From Chryseobacterium angstadtii (lineage in GTDB: Bacteria; Bacteroidota; Bacteroidia; Flavobacteriales; Weeksellaceae): a DNA stretch of 64,000 nt. Below, piece by piece: positions 1-9,059 of this stretch. A program made the position numbers and the translations under genes. The first letter of the stretch is position 1. Every line of letters starts with the position of its first letter. The stretch is from assembly GCF_001045465.1 (NCBI RefSeq), contig NZ_LFND01000001.1, positions 186,001 to 250,000 of the forward strand, given 5' to 3'. The notes beneath the pieces were generated by a model. It was not told where the DNA came from. It was given only the letters and a program-made list of their open reading frames with translations, and ran no database searches.

Positions 1-62
1 AAAAACTGAAAAAAGCGAGAGAAATGAAATCGGCCAACGACGCGATCAAATCGAGAACCTAA
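1..62 (+). CDS. C-terminal end of an outer-membrane beta-barrel receptor (partial)
   Basis: Only the last 19 codons lie in the window, read in the frame that ends at the TAA at 60-62. They encode a lysine-rich tail finishing DAIKSRT. The complete receptor that follows ends KKVRD...DDIKSRTR, so the two tails are clearly alike. I infer a tandem paralogue of the same Omp_b-brl_3 family, 63 bp upstream and on the same strand. No promoter-like TAnnTTTG box is visible in the 63-bp gap, so the two may be cotranscribed. Confidence 0.6.
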   Translation, partial: KLKKAREMKSANDAIKSRT

Positions 63-125
63 GCCCGAAACAAAAAACAACCACAAACCTACCCGCCTCA
101 CAGCGACACTTAAATAAGAATCATT

Positions 126-2432
126 ATGAAAAAGATAATTGTAGTGGCAGCAGCCATTTCAGGAAGCTTGGTATTTGCCCAGGAAAAAAAATCCGATACG
201 GTAAAAACAAAGTCTATAGAAGGAATCACTCTTACCAAACAGGTATTTAAAAAGCAAAGCGACCGTTTTGTATATGATGTAGCGGCTTCGCCTGTTGCCA
301 AAGGAAATACCGCTTTTGATCTTTTAAAGCAGACTCCCCTGCTTTCTTCAACGGATGATAAAACTCTGAAGATCGCCGGAAAAAACAATGCCCTGATCTA
401 CATCAACGGAAGAAAAACGAATATGGATGCTGAATCTCTGGCTCAGTTCCTTAAAAATACGCCCGCAGAAAATATTCAGAAGATTGAAGTAATTACGGTT
501 CCGGGAAGTGAATTCCAGGTAGAATCTTCAGACGGAATCATCAATATTGTTCTGAAAAAGAAGATGAGCGACGGTACCAGCGGTAATATGAGAATGTCTA
601 ATACTCAGAATAAATACAATAACACCCAGGCCAGTTTCTCTGTGAATTACCGAAAAGACAAGCTTGGAATCAGTGCCAATCTGAATGGTGGGGAAAATAT
701 TTCACCTCAGTCTTATATTCTGAGAAATGGAACGGATATGCTGAAAAATGAATCGGTAGGTGATATTGATGATCCGAATAAAAACATAGGCGGCTATCTG
801 AATATTGATTATCAGCTTAATGAAAAAAATAATTTAGCGCTATCCTGGAATTCCTGGGCGAATAAAAGCTATAATTCAACGATTGATCTGTATAATTCCC
901 TCACTCAGCCTAATCAGCTGGGAATCATGGAAACTACACATACATGGACAAAAAACAGAGAAGATGCCAGAAATTACAATAACTCGGTTAATTTAAACTA
1001 TGAAGCAAAACTGGATTCTCTCGGAAGTAAACTGAACGTGAATGCCGCTTATCTTATCTATAAAAGATTTCAGTTCTCAAAAAACAACACGATGATTTCC
1101 GGTATAAATAATCCGGAAGATTTTTCAACAACAGGAAAGACGATTATTCAGGATATTCCGCAGATCATCAACAATTTCTCGGGAACAGTAGATTATATCC
1201 AGAAATTTAAAAATGATTTCACGCTGTCTGCCGGTGGAAACTTCAACAAAACAAAAACGGATAATGATACCAAAAATCTAACCTACGATTATATTTACAA
1301 CCCTGCAGGAGGTTTAGAAAAAGTAAATATTACCCCTGAATCCAATCATTTTATATATGACGAAAATATCTACGGACTTTATCTGACTTTTGAAAAGAAA
1401 TTCTCCGATAAATTTTCCGGAAAGGTAGGTGCAAGATATGAGATCACAAAAAGTCTTGGAACGGCAGACAGCCCTTATCATCCTTTAGAATCTCAAAGAC
1501 ATCAGACCATTGAAAGAAATTACAATAACTTTTTGCCTTATTTAAGTTTCAATTATGCAATTAATGATAAGAATAATATCTCCTATTCATTTTCCAGCAG
1601 AATGAGAAGACCCAGTTTCTGGGAACTGAATCCGGTAAGAAATTATATTACAGAATTTAATTATACTCAGAACAATCCTTTTGTAAAAGCTTCGTCTACG
1701 TATAATCAGGAACTGACGTATATGTACAAGAACTCTTATTTCCTGATCCTGAACCATTCTTATTTTAAAGATCAGATTACACAGGTTCCTTTACAGGGCT
1801 TTATCAAATCGCCGGACGGAAAAATAGGGACTCAGAATGTACTTCGCTACATCAGAACCAATTTTGGGGACAAGCAGGAAATGTCTGCGATGGTGGGTAT
1901 TCAAAAGACGTTCTTCAAACAGTATTTAACGCTGAACTTCAATGCCGGAATTCAGCATAATATCAACAACGGATCTCTCGCAGGAGATCCTACAACCGGA
2001 GAAACTTTCGTAGATAAAGACGGAAATCCGCTGGTGTATACCAATAATGTGAAATCAACAAGTCTGATTGTTACCAGTAATAATACGATCCGTCTGGACA
2101 AAAAGAAAACCTGGTTTCTGGGCGTGAATTACTTCTTTGTGGATAAACAGCAGATTGAACTGGGAATGCTGAAAAATCTGATGAGTTTAGATTTAAGCAT
2201 CAAGAAAAACTGGAACGACTGGACATTTGCTTTGAATCTGAACGATATACTAAGAACAAATGTGGTTGAAATTGAAGACTATCAGGCCAATGGAAATTAC
2301 AATTACATCAGAAATGATCAGTACAGAAGGAGTATTACCGTAAGCCTTACCTATAATTTCGGAAACCAGAAAGTGAAAAAAGTAAGGGATATCGAAGGTG
2401 CATCTGATGATATCAAAAGCAGAACAAGATAA
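126..2432 (+). CDS. TonB-dependent receptor-like outer-membrane beta-barrel protein
   Basis: A 768-residue exported protein. Residues 1-19 form a Sec signal peptide (MKKIIVV... ending VFAQ). A plug-like domain follows at roughly 60-145, with the turns NALIYINGRKT and IQKIEVITVPGSEF typical of the Omp_b-brl_3 branch of TonB-dependent receptors. The rest, about 150-750, alternates short aromatic strands as expected for a 22-strand barrel. There is no clear N-terminal carboxypeptidase-regulatory domain, unlike the relative at 11206-13566. The ligand cannot be told from sequence: no SusD partner is adjacent, and the upstream neighbour is a paralogue. A strong terminator follows. The protein presumably acts in the outer membrane using energy from TonB. 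Confidence 0.88.
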   Translation: MKKIIVVAAAISGSLVFAQEKKSDTVKTKSIEGITLTKQVFKKQSDRFVYDVAASPVAKGNTAFDLLKQTPLLSSTDDKTLKIAGKNNALIYINGRKTNMDAESLAQFLKNTPAENIQKIEVITVPGSEFQVESSDGIINIVLKKKMSDGTSGNMRMSNTQNKYNNTQASFSVNYRKDKLGISANLNGGENISPQSYILRNGTDMLKNESVGDIDDPNKNIGGYLNIDYQLNEKNNLALSWNSWANKSYNSTIDLYNSLTQPNQLGIMETTHTWTKNREDARNYNNSVNLNYEAKLDSLGSKLNVNAAYLIYKRFQFSKNNTMISGINNPEDFSTTGKTIIQDIPQIINNFSGTVDYIQKFKNDFTLSAGGNFNKTKTDNDTKNLTYDYIYNPAGGLEKVNITPESNHFIYDENIYGLYLTFEKKFSDKFSGKVGARYEITKSLGTADSPYHPLESQRHQTIERNYNNFLPYLSFNYAINDKNNISYSFSSRMRRPSFWELNPVRNYITEFNYTQNNPFVKASSTYNQELTYMYKNSYFLILNHSYFKDQITQVPLQGFIKSPDGKIGTQNVLRYIRTNFGDKQEMSAMVGIQKTFFKQYLTLNFNAGIQHNINNGSLAGDPTTGETFVDKDGNPLVYTNNVKSTSLIVTSNNTIRLDKKKTWFLGVNYFFVDKQQIELGMLKNLMSLDLSIKKNWNDWTFALNLNDILRTNVVEIEDYQANGNYNYIRNDQYRRSITVSLTYNFGNQKVKKVRDIEGASDDIKSRTR

Positions 2433-2470
2433 AGAGACTATCTTTCTTCATATTAACTATTTTTGTGGTA

Positions 2471-2497
2471 AACCCGCCGGAATTTCCGGCGGGTTTT
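2471..2497 (+). terminator. Rho-independent terminator after the receptor gene
   Basis: A GC-rich perfect hairpin (AACCCGCCGGAA / TTCCGGCGGGTT) is followed by TTTTATTG on the + strand, 40 bp after the receptor stop codon. Confidence 0.9.
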
Positions 2498-2522
2498 TAT
2501 TGTTGATTAATCTAATTGATTT

Positions 2523-2668
2523 GAGTTCGGGATAAGAACTTTTTATTTTACTGATCTTAAGAAAATCTAAAACTACGTGGATCTGAGTAGTTCCGTTAAC
2601 CATAAACCATGTCAAGGTTCAGAACCTTGACATGGTTTAAATGAATACTCTTTGTCCTTATCGAACTC
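2523..2668. repeat. Intergenic palindromic repeat element, copy 1
   Basis: The core at 2604-2638 is a palindrome with 17-bp perfect arms around one base, containing GTCAAGGTT / AACCTTGAC. It sits inside weaker outer inverted repeats: GAGTTCG..ATAAG at 2523-2536 and CTTATCGAACTC at 2657-2668. The same core and the GAGTTCG flank recur near 49.6 kb. The element lies between convergent genes and has no T-run, so it looks like a dispersed repeat rather than a terminator. Confidence 0.7.
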
Positions 2669-2683
2669 TGATTAATTGTATTT

Positions 2684-5017
2684 TTAAAATTTATAAGCAA
2701 TACTTCCCAGAACCTGTGTAGGGTTTTGTGGGGTTAATCTTACAGACCACGTTTTTTCGTTCGTTAAATTATTCACTTTAATTCCCGCTCTGAAATTTTT
2801 ATGATCATAAAATAACGTCGCATCTAAAGTAGTATAGGCCGGAATAATCACTTTTGCCGTCGTGGTATTGGTCTGGAAAGAATGGTTTCCTTTATTTCCT
2901 CCGAAACCGATTCCCAGTCCTTTCAGCTGTCCGTCCATCATCTGATAACTCATCCAAAGGTTGTATAAATTAGAAGGTCCTGAAAGTGCAGGACGAAGCC
3001 CGTCGATCTTAGGATCAGCTTTTGTCATTTTACTGTCGTTGTAAGCATACCCCGCAATAATATTGAATCCTCTTAGAGGGTTCGCTGTGAATTCCACTTC
3101 GAAACCTTTACTTCTCTGGCCTCCGTCCTGAACGGAATACAAAGGGTTAACAGGGTCCTGGCGCACCATATTCTTCACATCAATATCATAATAACTGATG
3201 GTTCCCACAAGCTTATGTCCGAAAAGATCTCCTTTTACACCAAACTCTTTCTGATTGGCCTGTTCCGGTTTAAAAGTATTTCCTGAAATATCAGATCCTC
3301 CTTTATTGGTAAAACCATTCATATAATTTCCGAAAACAGAGACTTTATCTTTAATCACTTCATACACCAATCCGAATTTCGGGGAAAAGTTGGTCTGCCA
3401 ATACTCTCCCGTGGTTATATTCTGAGCAATATTGGTTACTCCCATATTCTGATAACGGTCTGCACGTAAGCTTACCATAGCCAGAAAACGGTCTGTAATA
3501 TTGAATACATCCGATACAAACACCGCATAGCTGTTGTCTCCGTTCTTTTCAATTCTCGGAGTTCCCGATGCGGCAAGGTTATCAATCGCATCCTGATTCA
3601 CTGAGTAAGGTGCCGTTCCAGTAAAATCGAACGGAGCTCCGTTTACAGTTACTCTGTCGAAACTGTTGGCATTGTTATAATAATCCAAGCCGACAATTAA
3701 TCTGTTGCGGTGTCCCAAAATCTGAAAATCACCGATGAAATTCTGCTGGATATTGGTCGCAATGAAGTTTGTATTTCCTTTCATCACCTGCAGTCTGGCA
3801 GTAGTATCTGAGGCTCCGTTAATGGCGGTGATGTATCCGTCGATGGTAGATTTTGCACGGGAAACCAAAGTCTGTGAGGTCCAGCTGTCAGAGATTTTAT
3901 AATTCATCTGAGCAAAAATATTCATCATTTCTGTTTCGTAAGGAATACCATTGCTTCCGAAAAGTCTGTTGTACGGGAATCCCATATCTGCAATAGACTG
4001 TACTTTATTGCTTCCTAAGAAAGGATTGAACCTTACCACAGAAGTCGCCTTTTCATGTCCGTATTCAATATCGAATAAAAGGGAAAGTCTGTCATTGATC
4101 TGGTAGGAAATAGACGGCGCTACAGATACAGCATTGCTAAAGCCCAGATCCTGGAAGCTTTTTTGAAACGTAGCGGCCCCATTCAGTCGGAAAAGGACCG
4201 TTTTATCTTTATTGACCGGCGTATTTACATCTACTGTAAAACGGTTGTAATTCCAGCTGCCTGCTGTGTAAGATACCTCACCTCCAAAACCGTTAAATGG
4301 CTTTTTCGTTACCCTGTTGAATAAACCTCCGTAGGTAGAAAGATTAGATCCGAATAAAGTAGCGGAAGGACCTTTAATGGCTTCAATTTTTTCAAGATTC
4401 GCAGGATCTATAGTTGTGTAAGCAAATCCTGAAATTCCGTTTCTTACCATAGGTTCTGTAGTGAATCCGCGGGAAAGAAAAGTCACACGCCCCTGATTGG
4501 CAAGCATAGGAATACCGGCACCGGGAATGTTTTTGGAAATACTTCCCAAATTCACCGCAATCTGCTCCTGAATCAGTTCTTTAGGAACGCTGATATAAAC
4601 CTGCGGCGTTTCTATATTTTTTAGAGGAAGCTTCGATACGTATGGGCTTTCTTTTTTAGAAAATTTGTTGGTTACTGAAGACAGCGTAATTTCCTGTATG
4701 GCAGAAATATTTTCCTTTTCCAGCTGATAATTCACTACAGCGGACTCGTTCTGCCCTACTTTCACTTCTATGATTTTTTCTGCAGAACCAATTACCTGGA
4801 TTTTGATATGGTAATCGCCGTCAGCAAGATGTTCAAAGCTGAATTTTCCATCCTGATCGGTAAGAGTATGCTTATTGATTTCCACCAGTTCCACGGTTGC
4901 TTCCCGGAGAACATCTCCGTTGTGCTGCTTCAGAACTCCGGATATATTTCCTGAGCTTTGGGCAAAAGCCCATGCTAGACCTCCAAAAAGGAAGAGTGTT
5001 GTAGCTGTAAATTTCAT
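2684..5017 (-). CDS. TonB-dependent siderophore-type receptor
   Basis: A 777-residue outer-membrane receptor. Residues 1-19 are a signal peptide ending AFAQ. Residues about 22-95 form a carboxypeptidase-regulatory-like beta-sandwich (ISGVLKQHNGDVL, FSFEHLADGDYHIKI). The plug spans about 125-245, with IETPQVYISVPKELI, a NIPGAG turn, FLSRGF and IEAIKGPSATLFGS, the pattern of the TonB-siderophore receptor family. The remainder is barrel and ends in an aromatic C-terminus (AYKF) recognised by the Bam machinery. The likely role is uptake of a ferric chelate, with the exact ligand unknown. A TAnnTTTG box lies just upstream. No transporter genes accompany it. Confidence 0.88.
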   Translation of the reverse strand: MKFTATTLFLFGGLAWAFAQSSGNISGVLKQHNGDVLREATVELVEINKHTLTDQDGKFSFEHLADGDYHIKIQVIGSAEKIIEVKVGQNESAVVNYQLEKENISAIQEITLSSVTNKFSKKESPYVSKLPLKNIETPQVYISVPKELIQEQIAVNLGSISKNIPGAGIPMLANQGRVTFLSRGFTTEPMVRNGISGFAYTTIDPANLEKIEAIKGPSATLFGSNLSTYGGLFNRVTKKPFNGFGGEVSYTAGSWNYNRFTVDVNTPVNKDKTVLFRLNGAATFQKSFQDLGFSNAVSVAPSISYQINDRLSLLFDIEYGHEKATSVVRFNPFLGSNKVQSIADMGFPYNRLFGSNGIPYETEMMNIFAQMNYKISDSWTSQTLVSRAKSTIDGYITAINGASDTTARLQVMKGNTNFIATNIQQNFIGDFQILGHRNRLIVGLDYYNNANSFDRVTVNGAPFDFTGTAPYSVNQDAIDNLAASGTPRIEKNGDNSYAVFVSDVFNITDRFLAMVSLRADRYQNMGVTNIAQNITTGEYWQTNFSPKFGLVYEVIKDKVSVFGNYMNGFTNKGGSDISGNTFKPEQANQKEFGVKGDLFGHKLVGTISYYDIDVKNMVRQDPVNPLYSVQDGGQRSKGFEVEFTANPLRGFNIIAGYAYNDSKMTKADPKIDGLRPALSGPSNLYNLWMSYQMMDGQLKGLGIGFGGNKGNHSFQTNTTTAKVIIPAYTTLDATLFYDHKNFRAGIKVNNLTNEKTWSVRLTPQNPTQVLGSIAYKF

Positions 5018-5038
5018 TCAGTAAATTTTTTCAAGTTG

Positions 5039-5046
5039 CAAATCTA
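5039..5046 (-). promoter_or_regulatory. Promoter -7 box of the siderophore-type receptor
   Basis: Reading the minus strand, TAGATTTG fits TAnnTTTG exactly, 21 bp before the start codon. The upstream sequence is AT-rich (about 5050-5075) with no convincing -33 TTTG. Confidence 0.5.
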
Positions 5047-5247
5047 TAGTTTTATTTATACTAATTAAAAATAATAATTCACAAAATTGATTTAAATCAT
5101 ATGAAAGAATCACTGAAATAACTCTACAATTTCGATTTTAATTCCTGCCAGAGCACGAAAAATATAACTTCCACACCCTATGAAAATTATGATTTATATT
5201 TCTTATCTTGAATCTATAAAAGTCTACTATTTAACTTCTGTCTTCTT

Positions 5248-6108
5248 ATGAGAAATTCCCTGGTTATTTTTTTCAAATGCTTACTGATGATCTTCTTTAT
5301 TTCCGGATGTAAAGTAAAGAAAGTAACCGTGGGCGAAGGCATCAGTTTTGAGAAAGAAGAAAATCTCCGTTACGGAACCGATCCCGAACAAATCATGGAT
5401 CTTTATACACCTCATCAGGGCTTTTCAAACAAAAAGAATGTTTTCATCATGATTCACGGCGGGGGCTGGAGAGGAGGAGATAAATCTAATCTTACCTTCT
5501 TCACCCTTTCTATGATGCAGCGGTTTCCTGATCAGGTTTTCGCCAATATCAATTACAGACTGGCTTCTTCTACAAGTCCCGGAATTCCCAACCAAACGGA
5601 TGATATTGCAAGTGTCATTCAATATTTAGATAAAAAACTTAACGGCAGACCTCAATTTATTCTTCTGGGTAACAGTGCCGGAGCTCATTTATCCATGCTG
5701 TACGCTTATCATTTTGATCATCAGAAACGAATAAAAGCAGTGGTGAATATTGTAGGACCTACCGATCTGTCTGATCCCGGTTTTGAAAAATATGATGATT
5801 ATTCTTTTGTGAAAAATTATCTGGTGAGCCCAAAAGCAGTGGTTCCCGGAATATCGAAAACCTTATTTGCAAGTCCGATTACCTGGGTTGATTCTACCTC
5901 AGCACCTACCCTTTCGTACTATGGGAATACAGACCGTGTGATTCCTTTATCCCAAATGAGAAGTTTAGATTCTGCTTTCATCCAAAGTAAAGTCAATCAT
6001 GAAACGTATGAATTCAACGGAGGGCATATGGATTGGGAAAAAGCCCCGAATAATCAATTTCTGATTGAAAAAACAGCCCGTTTTCTGAAACATCTGGACA
6101 AAAAATAA
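5248..6108 (+). CDS. Alpha/beta-hydrolase (esterase-like) lipoprotein
   Basis: A 286-residue protein of the BD-FAE / carboxylesterase type alpha/beta-hydrolases. Residues 1-21 are a lipoprotein signal peptide with the lipobox ISGC (Cys21). The oxyanion-hole motif HGGGW is at 70-74, the nucleophile elbow GNSAG puts the catalytic serine at 143, and Asp229 (GNTDRV) and His260 (GGHMDW) complete the triad. The family hydrolyses short esters, often acetyl or feruloyl groups on plant polysaccharides. The neighbouring convergent gene is a secreted glycosidase, so a carbohydrate-related role is possible, but the two are on opposite strands. It is anchored in the envelope; the side of the membrane is unknown. 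Confidence 0.85.
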   Translation: MRNSLVIFFKCLLMIFFISGCKVKKVTVGEGISFEKEENLRYGTDPEQIMDLYTPHQGFSNKKNVFIMIHGGGWRGGDKSNLTFFTLSMMQRFPDQVFANINYRLASSTSPGIPNQTDDIASVIQYLDKKLNGRPQFILLGNSAGAHLSMLYAYHFDHQKRIKAVVNIVGPTDLSDPGFEKYDDYSFVKNYLVSPKAVVPGISKTLFASPITWVDSTSAPTLSYYGNTDRVIPLSQMRSLDSAFIQSKVNHETYEFNGGHMDWEKAPNNQFLIEKTARFLKHLDKK

Positions 6109-6134
6109 ACGCTCTGAAAATTTCAAAGCGTTTT
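6107..6134. terminator. Bidirectional terminator between convergent genes
   Basis: AAACGCT ... AGCGTTT with inner GAAAatTTTC pairs. T-rich tracts follow on both strands, serving the hydrolase (+) and the GH43 gene (-). Confidence 0.8.
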
Positions 6135-6147
6135 AATTTATATCGGT

Positions 6148-7908
6148 TTATTCAGATTTTGCAATTTCCGTTCTCTCCGAAACTCCATTGGCATTGAAAG
6201 CTTCAATCTGGAAATAGTAAGAATCGGTTCTGTCTGCTCCGGTGAAGAAATATTCGTTCTTTCCGTACACCATGATGCTTCCGTAGAGTTTATCTGGAGA
6301 TTTTCCCCAATAAATTATGTATCCGTCTGCATCCTGGTTCTGCTGCCATTTCATCCAGATGCTTCTTCTTTCACCGAACTTCTTAGGTTCTGATCTTAAA
6401 GGAACAAATCCCTGTACTTTCTTGGGTTTTTCCCCGGCTCCTTTTCCAAATACCCTGAAACCGCTCAAAGCAAATTTTCCGGTAGGCATTTTCAGGTTTT
6501 CCATTTTCAGAAATCTTGCCTGTGCGGGTTTTTCTAGTTCTACATAGTCGTGGGGAACATCTTTGGTGTTCTTGCTTTTATCCACAATCTCGTTCCATTT
6601 TCTTCCGTCGTTGGAACCATAGATTTTATACTGATGCATTTTCCCAAGCGTTTTCCCCATAAATTCTACATCCTGATCAGCATAATTGATCTGAATAGCG
6701 TTAATGGTAGAAACCTCGCCAAGATCAGTTTGAAACCACTCTCCGGAATTTCCGGTTTTTGCACTCCAGTAGGTTTTGATATCTTCATCTACCGCTAAAT
6801 TCGGCTGATAACCACCTAAAGTAGAAGAAACCTGAACCGGTTTGTTATAATTCAGCAGCATCCAACCCGCGAAAAGTCCTTTGCTAAAATCTTTTCCCTG
6901 CGCAAACTGCGGAAGAAAGGTAGGATAATCTCCGTAAGCCGTGTTGGTATACATCACATCATCCTTATCAAATCCGGCAGGCCAGATGCCAAGTCTTCTT
7001 TCAAAATTGTTTTTAGTGGAGATAAAAATGGTTGAAACATGCCACCAGTTTTTGTAATTGTCTTCAAAAGTGGCTCCATGTCCCGCTCCTCTGGCAAAAC
7101 CACCCGGTTTATAGGAAAACGGATTGTGCTGCTGGTACTCAAAGCCTTCCAGAGGATTTTTACTGACGTATACTCCATCAGAATATCCGCTGAATTCGGT
7201 AGCCGGAGCTCCGTACTGCATATAGTATTTTCCGTTGTGCTTAGTCATCCATGCTCCTTCTACAAATGGCTGAAGAAATACGTTGTCATTGTATTCCCCG
7301 AATCTTTCCCAGCCATGCTCTTCAGGTTTCAGCCTGATAATGGGCTTTGTAAATCCTTCGGACTGGAGTGTTTTAACTTTCACTTCGGTTCCCAGGAGCG
7401 GCCATTCATTACTGGATCCCCAGTAGAGATACAATTTGTTTTTATCTTCATCATAATGGAATGCAGGATCCCACGCGCCTACTTTTAAGGTATCTACCGC
7501 AATTTTCCAGTCATCTTTGGTAGGATTGGTACTTTTCCAGATCGGGAAATCCTGTTCCCAGGTAGATCCGTACACATAGAGAGTATCTTTCATGGCCCAG
7601 ACTGCAGGAGCATTCAGGTCATGGATGTATTTATTATCTCTCAGGAATTTTCTTTTGACGAATTTCCAGTCCAGCATATCGTCACTGTACCAGTATCCTT
7701 CCTGATTGGTAGAAAAAAGGAATAGTTTATTTTTAAAATTAACGATTACGGGATCGGCTGTTGCACGATGTTTCCCCTGTTTGGAAAACACTTCGAAAGG
7801 TGTATACCCATAATCGATGTTGATGGGGTTACAGAATGTTTTCTGCTGGGCACCCACGAATATCCCGAACAGAACAGCGAAGGTTAAAAGGTACTGCTGC
7901 ATCTTCAT
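6148..7908 (-). CDS. Secreted glycoside hydrolase family 43-like protein with discoidin and Fn3-like domains
   Basis: A 586-residue exported enzyme with a signal peptide at 1-20 (ending VGAQ). Residues about 25-340 form a five-bladed GH43-type propeller: TADPVIVNFKNKLFLFST carries the first-blade acidic residue, and GAWDPAFHYDEDKNKLYLYWG marks a later blade. Residues about 355-485 are an F5/8 type C (CBM32-like) domain (LAVDEDIKTYWSAKTG, YKIYGSNDGRKW). Residues about 490-586 resemble fibronectin type III (WMKWQQNQDADGYIIYWG). GH43 enzymes cleave arabinose-, xylose- or galactose-containing glycans; the substrate cannot be fixed here. It stands alone, without SusC/SusD. A TAnnTTTG box (TAAATTTG) lies at 7926-7933. 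Confidence 0.85.
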   Translation of the reverse strand: MKMQQYLLTFAVLFGIFVGAQQKTFCNPINIDYGYTPFEVFSKQGKHRATADPVIVNFKNKLFLFSTNQEGYWYSDDMLDWKFVKRKFLRDNKYIHDLNAPAVWAMKDTLYVYGSTWEQDFPIWKSTNPTKDDWKIAVDTLKVGAWDPAFHYDEDKNKLYLYWGSSNEWPLLGTEVKVKTLQSEGFTKPIIRLKPEEHGWERFGEYNDNVFLQPFVEGAWMTKHNGKYYMQYGAPATEFSGYSDGVYVSKNPLEGFEYQQHNPFSYKPGGFARGAGHGATFEDNYKNWWHVSTIFISTKNNFERRLGIWPAGFDKDDVMYTNTAYGDYPTFLPQFAQGKDFSKGLFAGWMLLNYNKPVQVSSTLGGYQPNLAVDEDIKTYWSAKTGNSGEWFQTDLGEVSTINAIQINYADQDVEFMGKTLGKMHQYKIYGSNDGRKWNEIVDKSKNTKDVPHDYVELEKPAQARFLKMENLKMPTGKFALSGFRVFGKGAGEKPKKVQGFVPLRSEPKKFGERRSIWMKWQQNQDADGYIIYWGKSPDKLYGSIMVYGKNEYFFTGADRTDSYYFQIEAFNANGVSERTEIAKSE

Positions 7909-7925
7909 AATTTTTGCTTAAAGGA

Positions 7926-7933
7926 CAAATTTA
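7926..7933 (-). promoter_or_regulatory. Promoter -7 box of the GH43 gene
   Basis: The minus strand reads TAAATTTG, an exact TAnnTTTG, 17 bp before the start codon. A -33 element at the usual spacing is not clear. Confidence 0.45.
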
Positions 7934-7978
7934 AATAACTTTTTTGTCTTTTGTCTCAATTTGAAGAAATGAAAAAAA

Positions 7979-8012
7979 TTAAAAAAATTCCGGCCCTGAG
8001 ACAGGGCCGGAT
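7979..8012 (-). terminator. Terminator of the ctlX gene
   Basis: On the minus strand a perfect CCGGCCCTG / CAGGGCCGG hairpin is followed by AATTTTTTTAATTTTTTT. It lies 30 bp past the ctlX stop codon. Confidence 0.9.
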
Positions 8013-8041
8013 TCTATTTCAAATAAGCTGTAATTAAGCTT

Positions 8042-8965
8042 TTAATTTTTAGGCAGAAATACCTCAGCAAGCATACATCTTGCACTTCCTCCACCATTTA
8101 CTTCAATGGTATTCAAATCGGAGTAAATGATTTCACAGTATTTTTCTATCGCAGAAACCTGATTTTCATTCAAAGACTGATAGGCTGTCTGGCTCATCAC
8201 CAAGAATTTCTGCCCTTCTTTGTTCTGAACCTGAAGCATATTTCCTGCGAACTGCTGCATCTGCTCTTCTGAAATTTCAATGATTTCCTTACCTGAGTTT
8301 TTGATGGTTTCAATTACTTTTTCTCTTTCCAGTTCATCATCAATACAGTCTAAACAAATCACCACAAATTGGTCTGCCACACACATCATCACGTTGGTAT
8401 GGTAAATAGGAAGCCTTTCCGATCCCACCGTTTGATAAGAATGAAAAACTACCGGTGTGAAGCCATATTTTGCACAAAATTCTCTGAACAGTTTTTCGTC
8501 AAGTCTCAAAGAAACTGAACCATAAGCAATTTTGTTATCGTGGTCGAAAATCATGCTCCCCGTTCCTTCCAGAAATTTCCCCTGGGTTTCGGTGAAAGAC
8601 CAGTCATCAATTTCTTCCACATCAAATCCCTGGCTTTTGATGGTTTCAATAATATCTTCTCTTCTTTCCACTCTTCTGTTGGAAGCGAACATCGGGTACA
8701 AAACCACCTTTCCGTCTTTATGGAAACTTACCCAGTTATTCGGGAAAATAGAATCCGGTGTGTGAGGATCCAATGTATCTTTTACGGTGATCACATTCAC
8801 CCCTTTGCTTCTCAGTTTTCCAACAAAAGTGTTGAATTCTTCCAAAGCTTTAGATTGAATATCAGAACCTTTCTGTTCAATCTGAAAATAATTGTTTTCT
8901 GCTGTTTCAGCGTTGTAACCGAATGCAATCGGCTCTATCATTAATACGGTATCTGTTGTTTGCAT
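8042..8965 (-). CDS. ctlX: Citrulline-hydrolase-type guanidino/ureido-modifying enzyme (CtlX family)
   Basis: A 307-residue cytoplasmic protein of the amidinotransferase / arginine-deiminase fold. Family signatures are PNNWVSFH at 75-82, LEGTGSMIFDH at 132-142, the catalytic-type histidine in IYHTNVMM (His189), and the nucleophilic cysteine in GGGSARC (Cys297). Members of the CtlX group characterised in Francisella hydrolyse citrulline to ornithine, CO2 and ammonia. The substrate here is inferred from family resemblance. It is 94 bp downstream of a second enzyme of the same superfamily on the same strand, so the two may act on arginine-derived compounds. A strong terminator ends the pair. Confidence 0.8.
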   Translation of the reverse strand: MQTTDTVLMIEPIAFGYNAETAENNYFQIEQKGSDIQSKALEEFNTFVGKLRSKGVNVITVKDTLDPHTPDSIFPNNWVSFHKDGKVVLYPMFASNRRVERREDIIETIKSQGFDVEEIDDWSFTETQGKFLEGTGSMIFDHDNKIAYGSVSLRLDEKLFREFCAKYGFTPVVFHSYQTVGSERLPIYHTNVMMCVADQFVVICLDCIDDELEREKVIETIKNSGKEIIEISEEQMQQFAGNMLQVQNKEGQKFLVMSQTAYQSLNENQVSAIEKYCEIIYSDLNTIEVNGGGSARCMLAEVFLPKN

Positions 8966-8969
8966 TTTT

Positions 8970-9015
8970 TTTGATTTAAAAATTAAAAGATTGAAAAATT
9001 GAAAGATTAGAAGAT
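8970..9015. repeat. AT-rich simple-sequence spacer between the two guanidino-enzyme genes
   Basis: Imperfect reiterations of AAAGATTGAAAAATT-like units. Similar spacers occur between rpmD and rplO (29.66-29.75 kb). No hairpin or promoter box stands out. Confidence 0.5.
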
Positions 9016-9059
9016 CTGGTCATTATCGAATCAGCCAATCATCACATCTTCACATCAAT

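Noticed and set aside
2604..2638. Palindrome as a terminator
   Set aside because: No T-run on either strand, a real terminator already lies at 2471-2497, and the core recurs at 49.6 kb, so a repeat is the better call.
7039..7488. 149-codon plus-strand frame opposite the GH43 gene
   Set aside because: No signal peptide or recognisable domain; it mirrors the coding frame of an obvious glycosidase.
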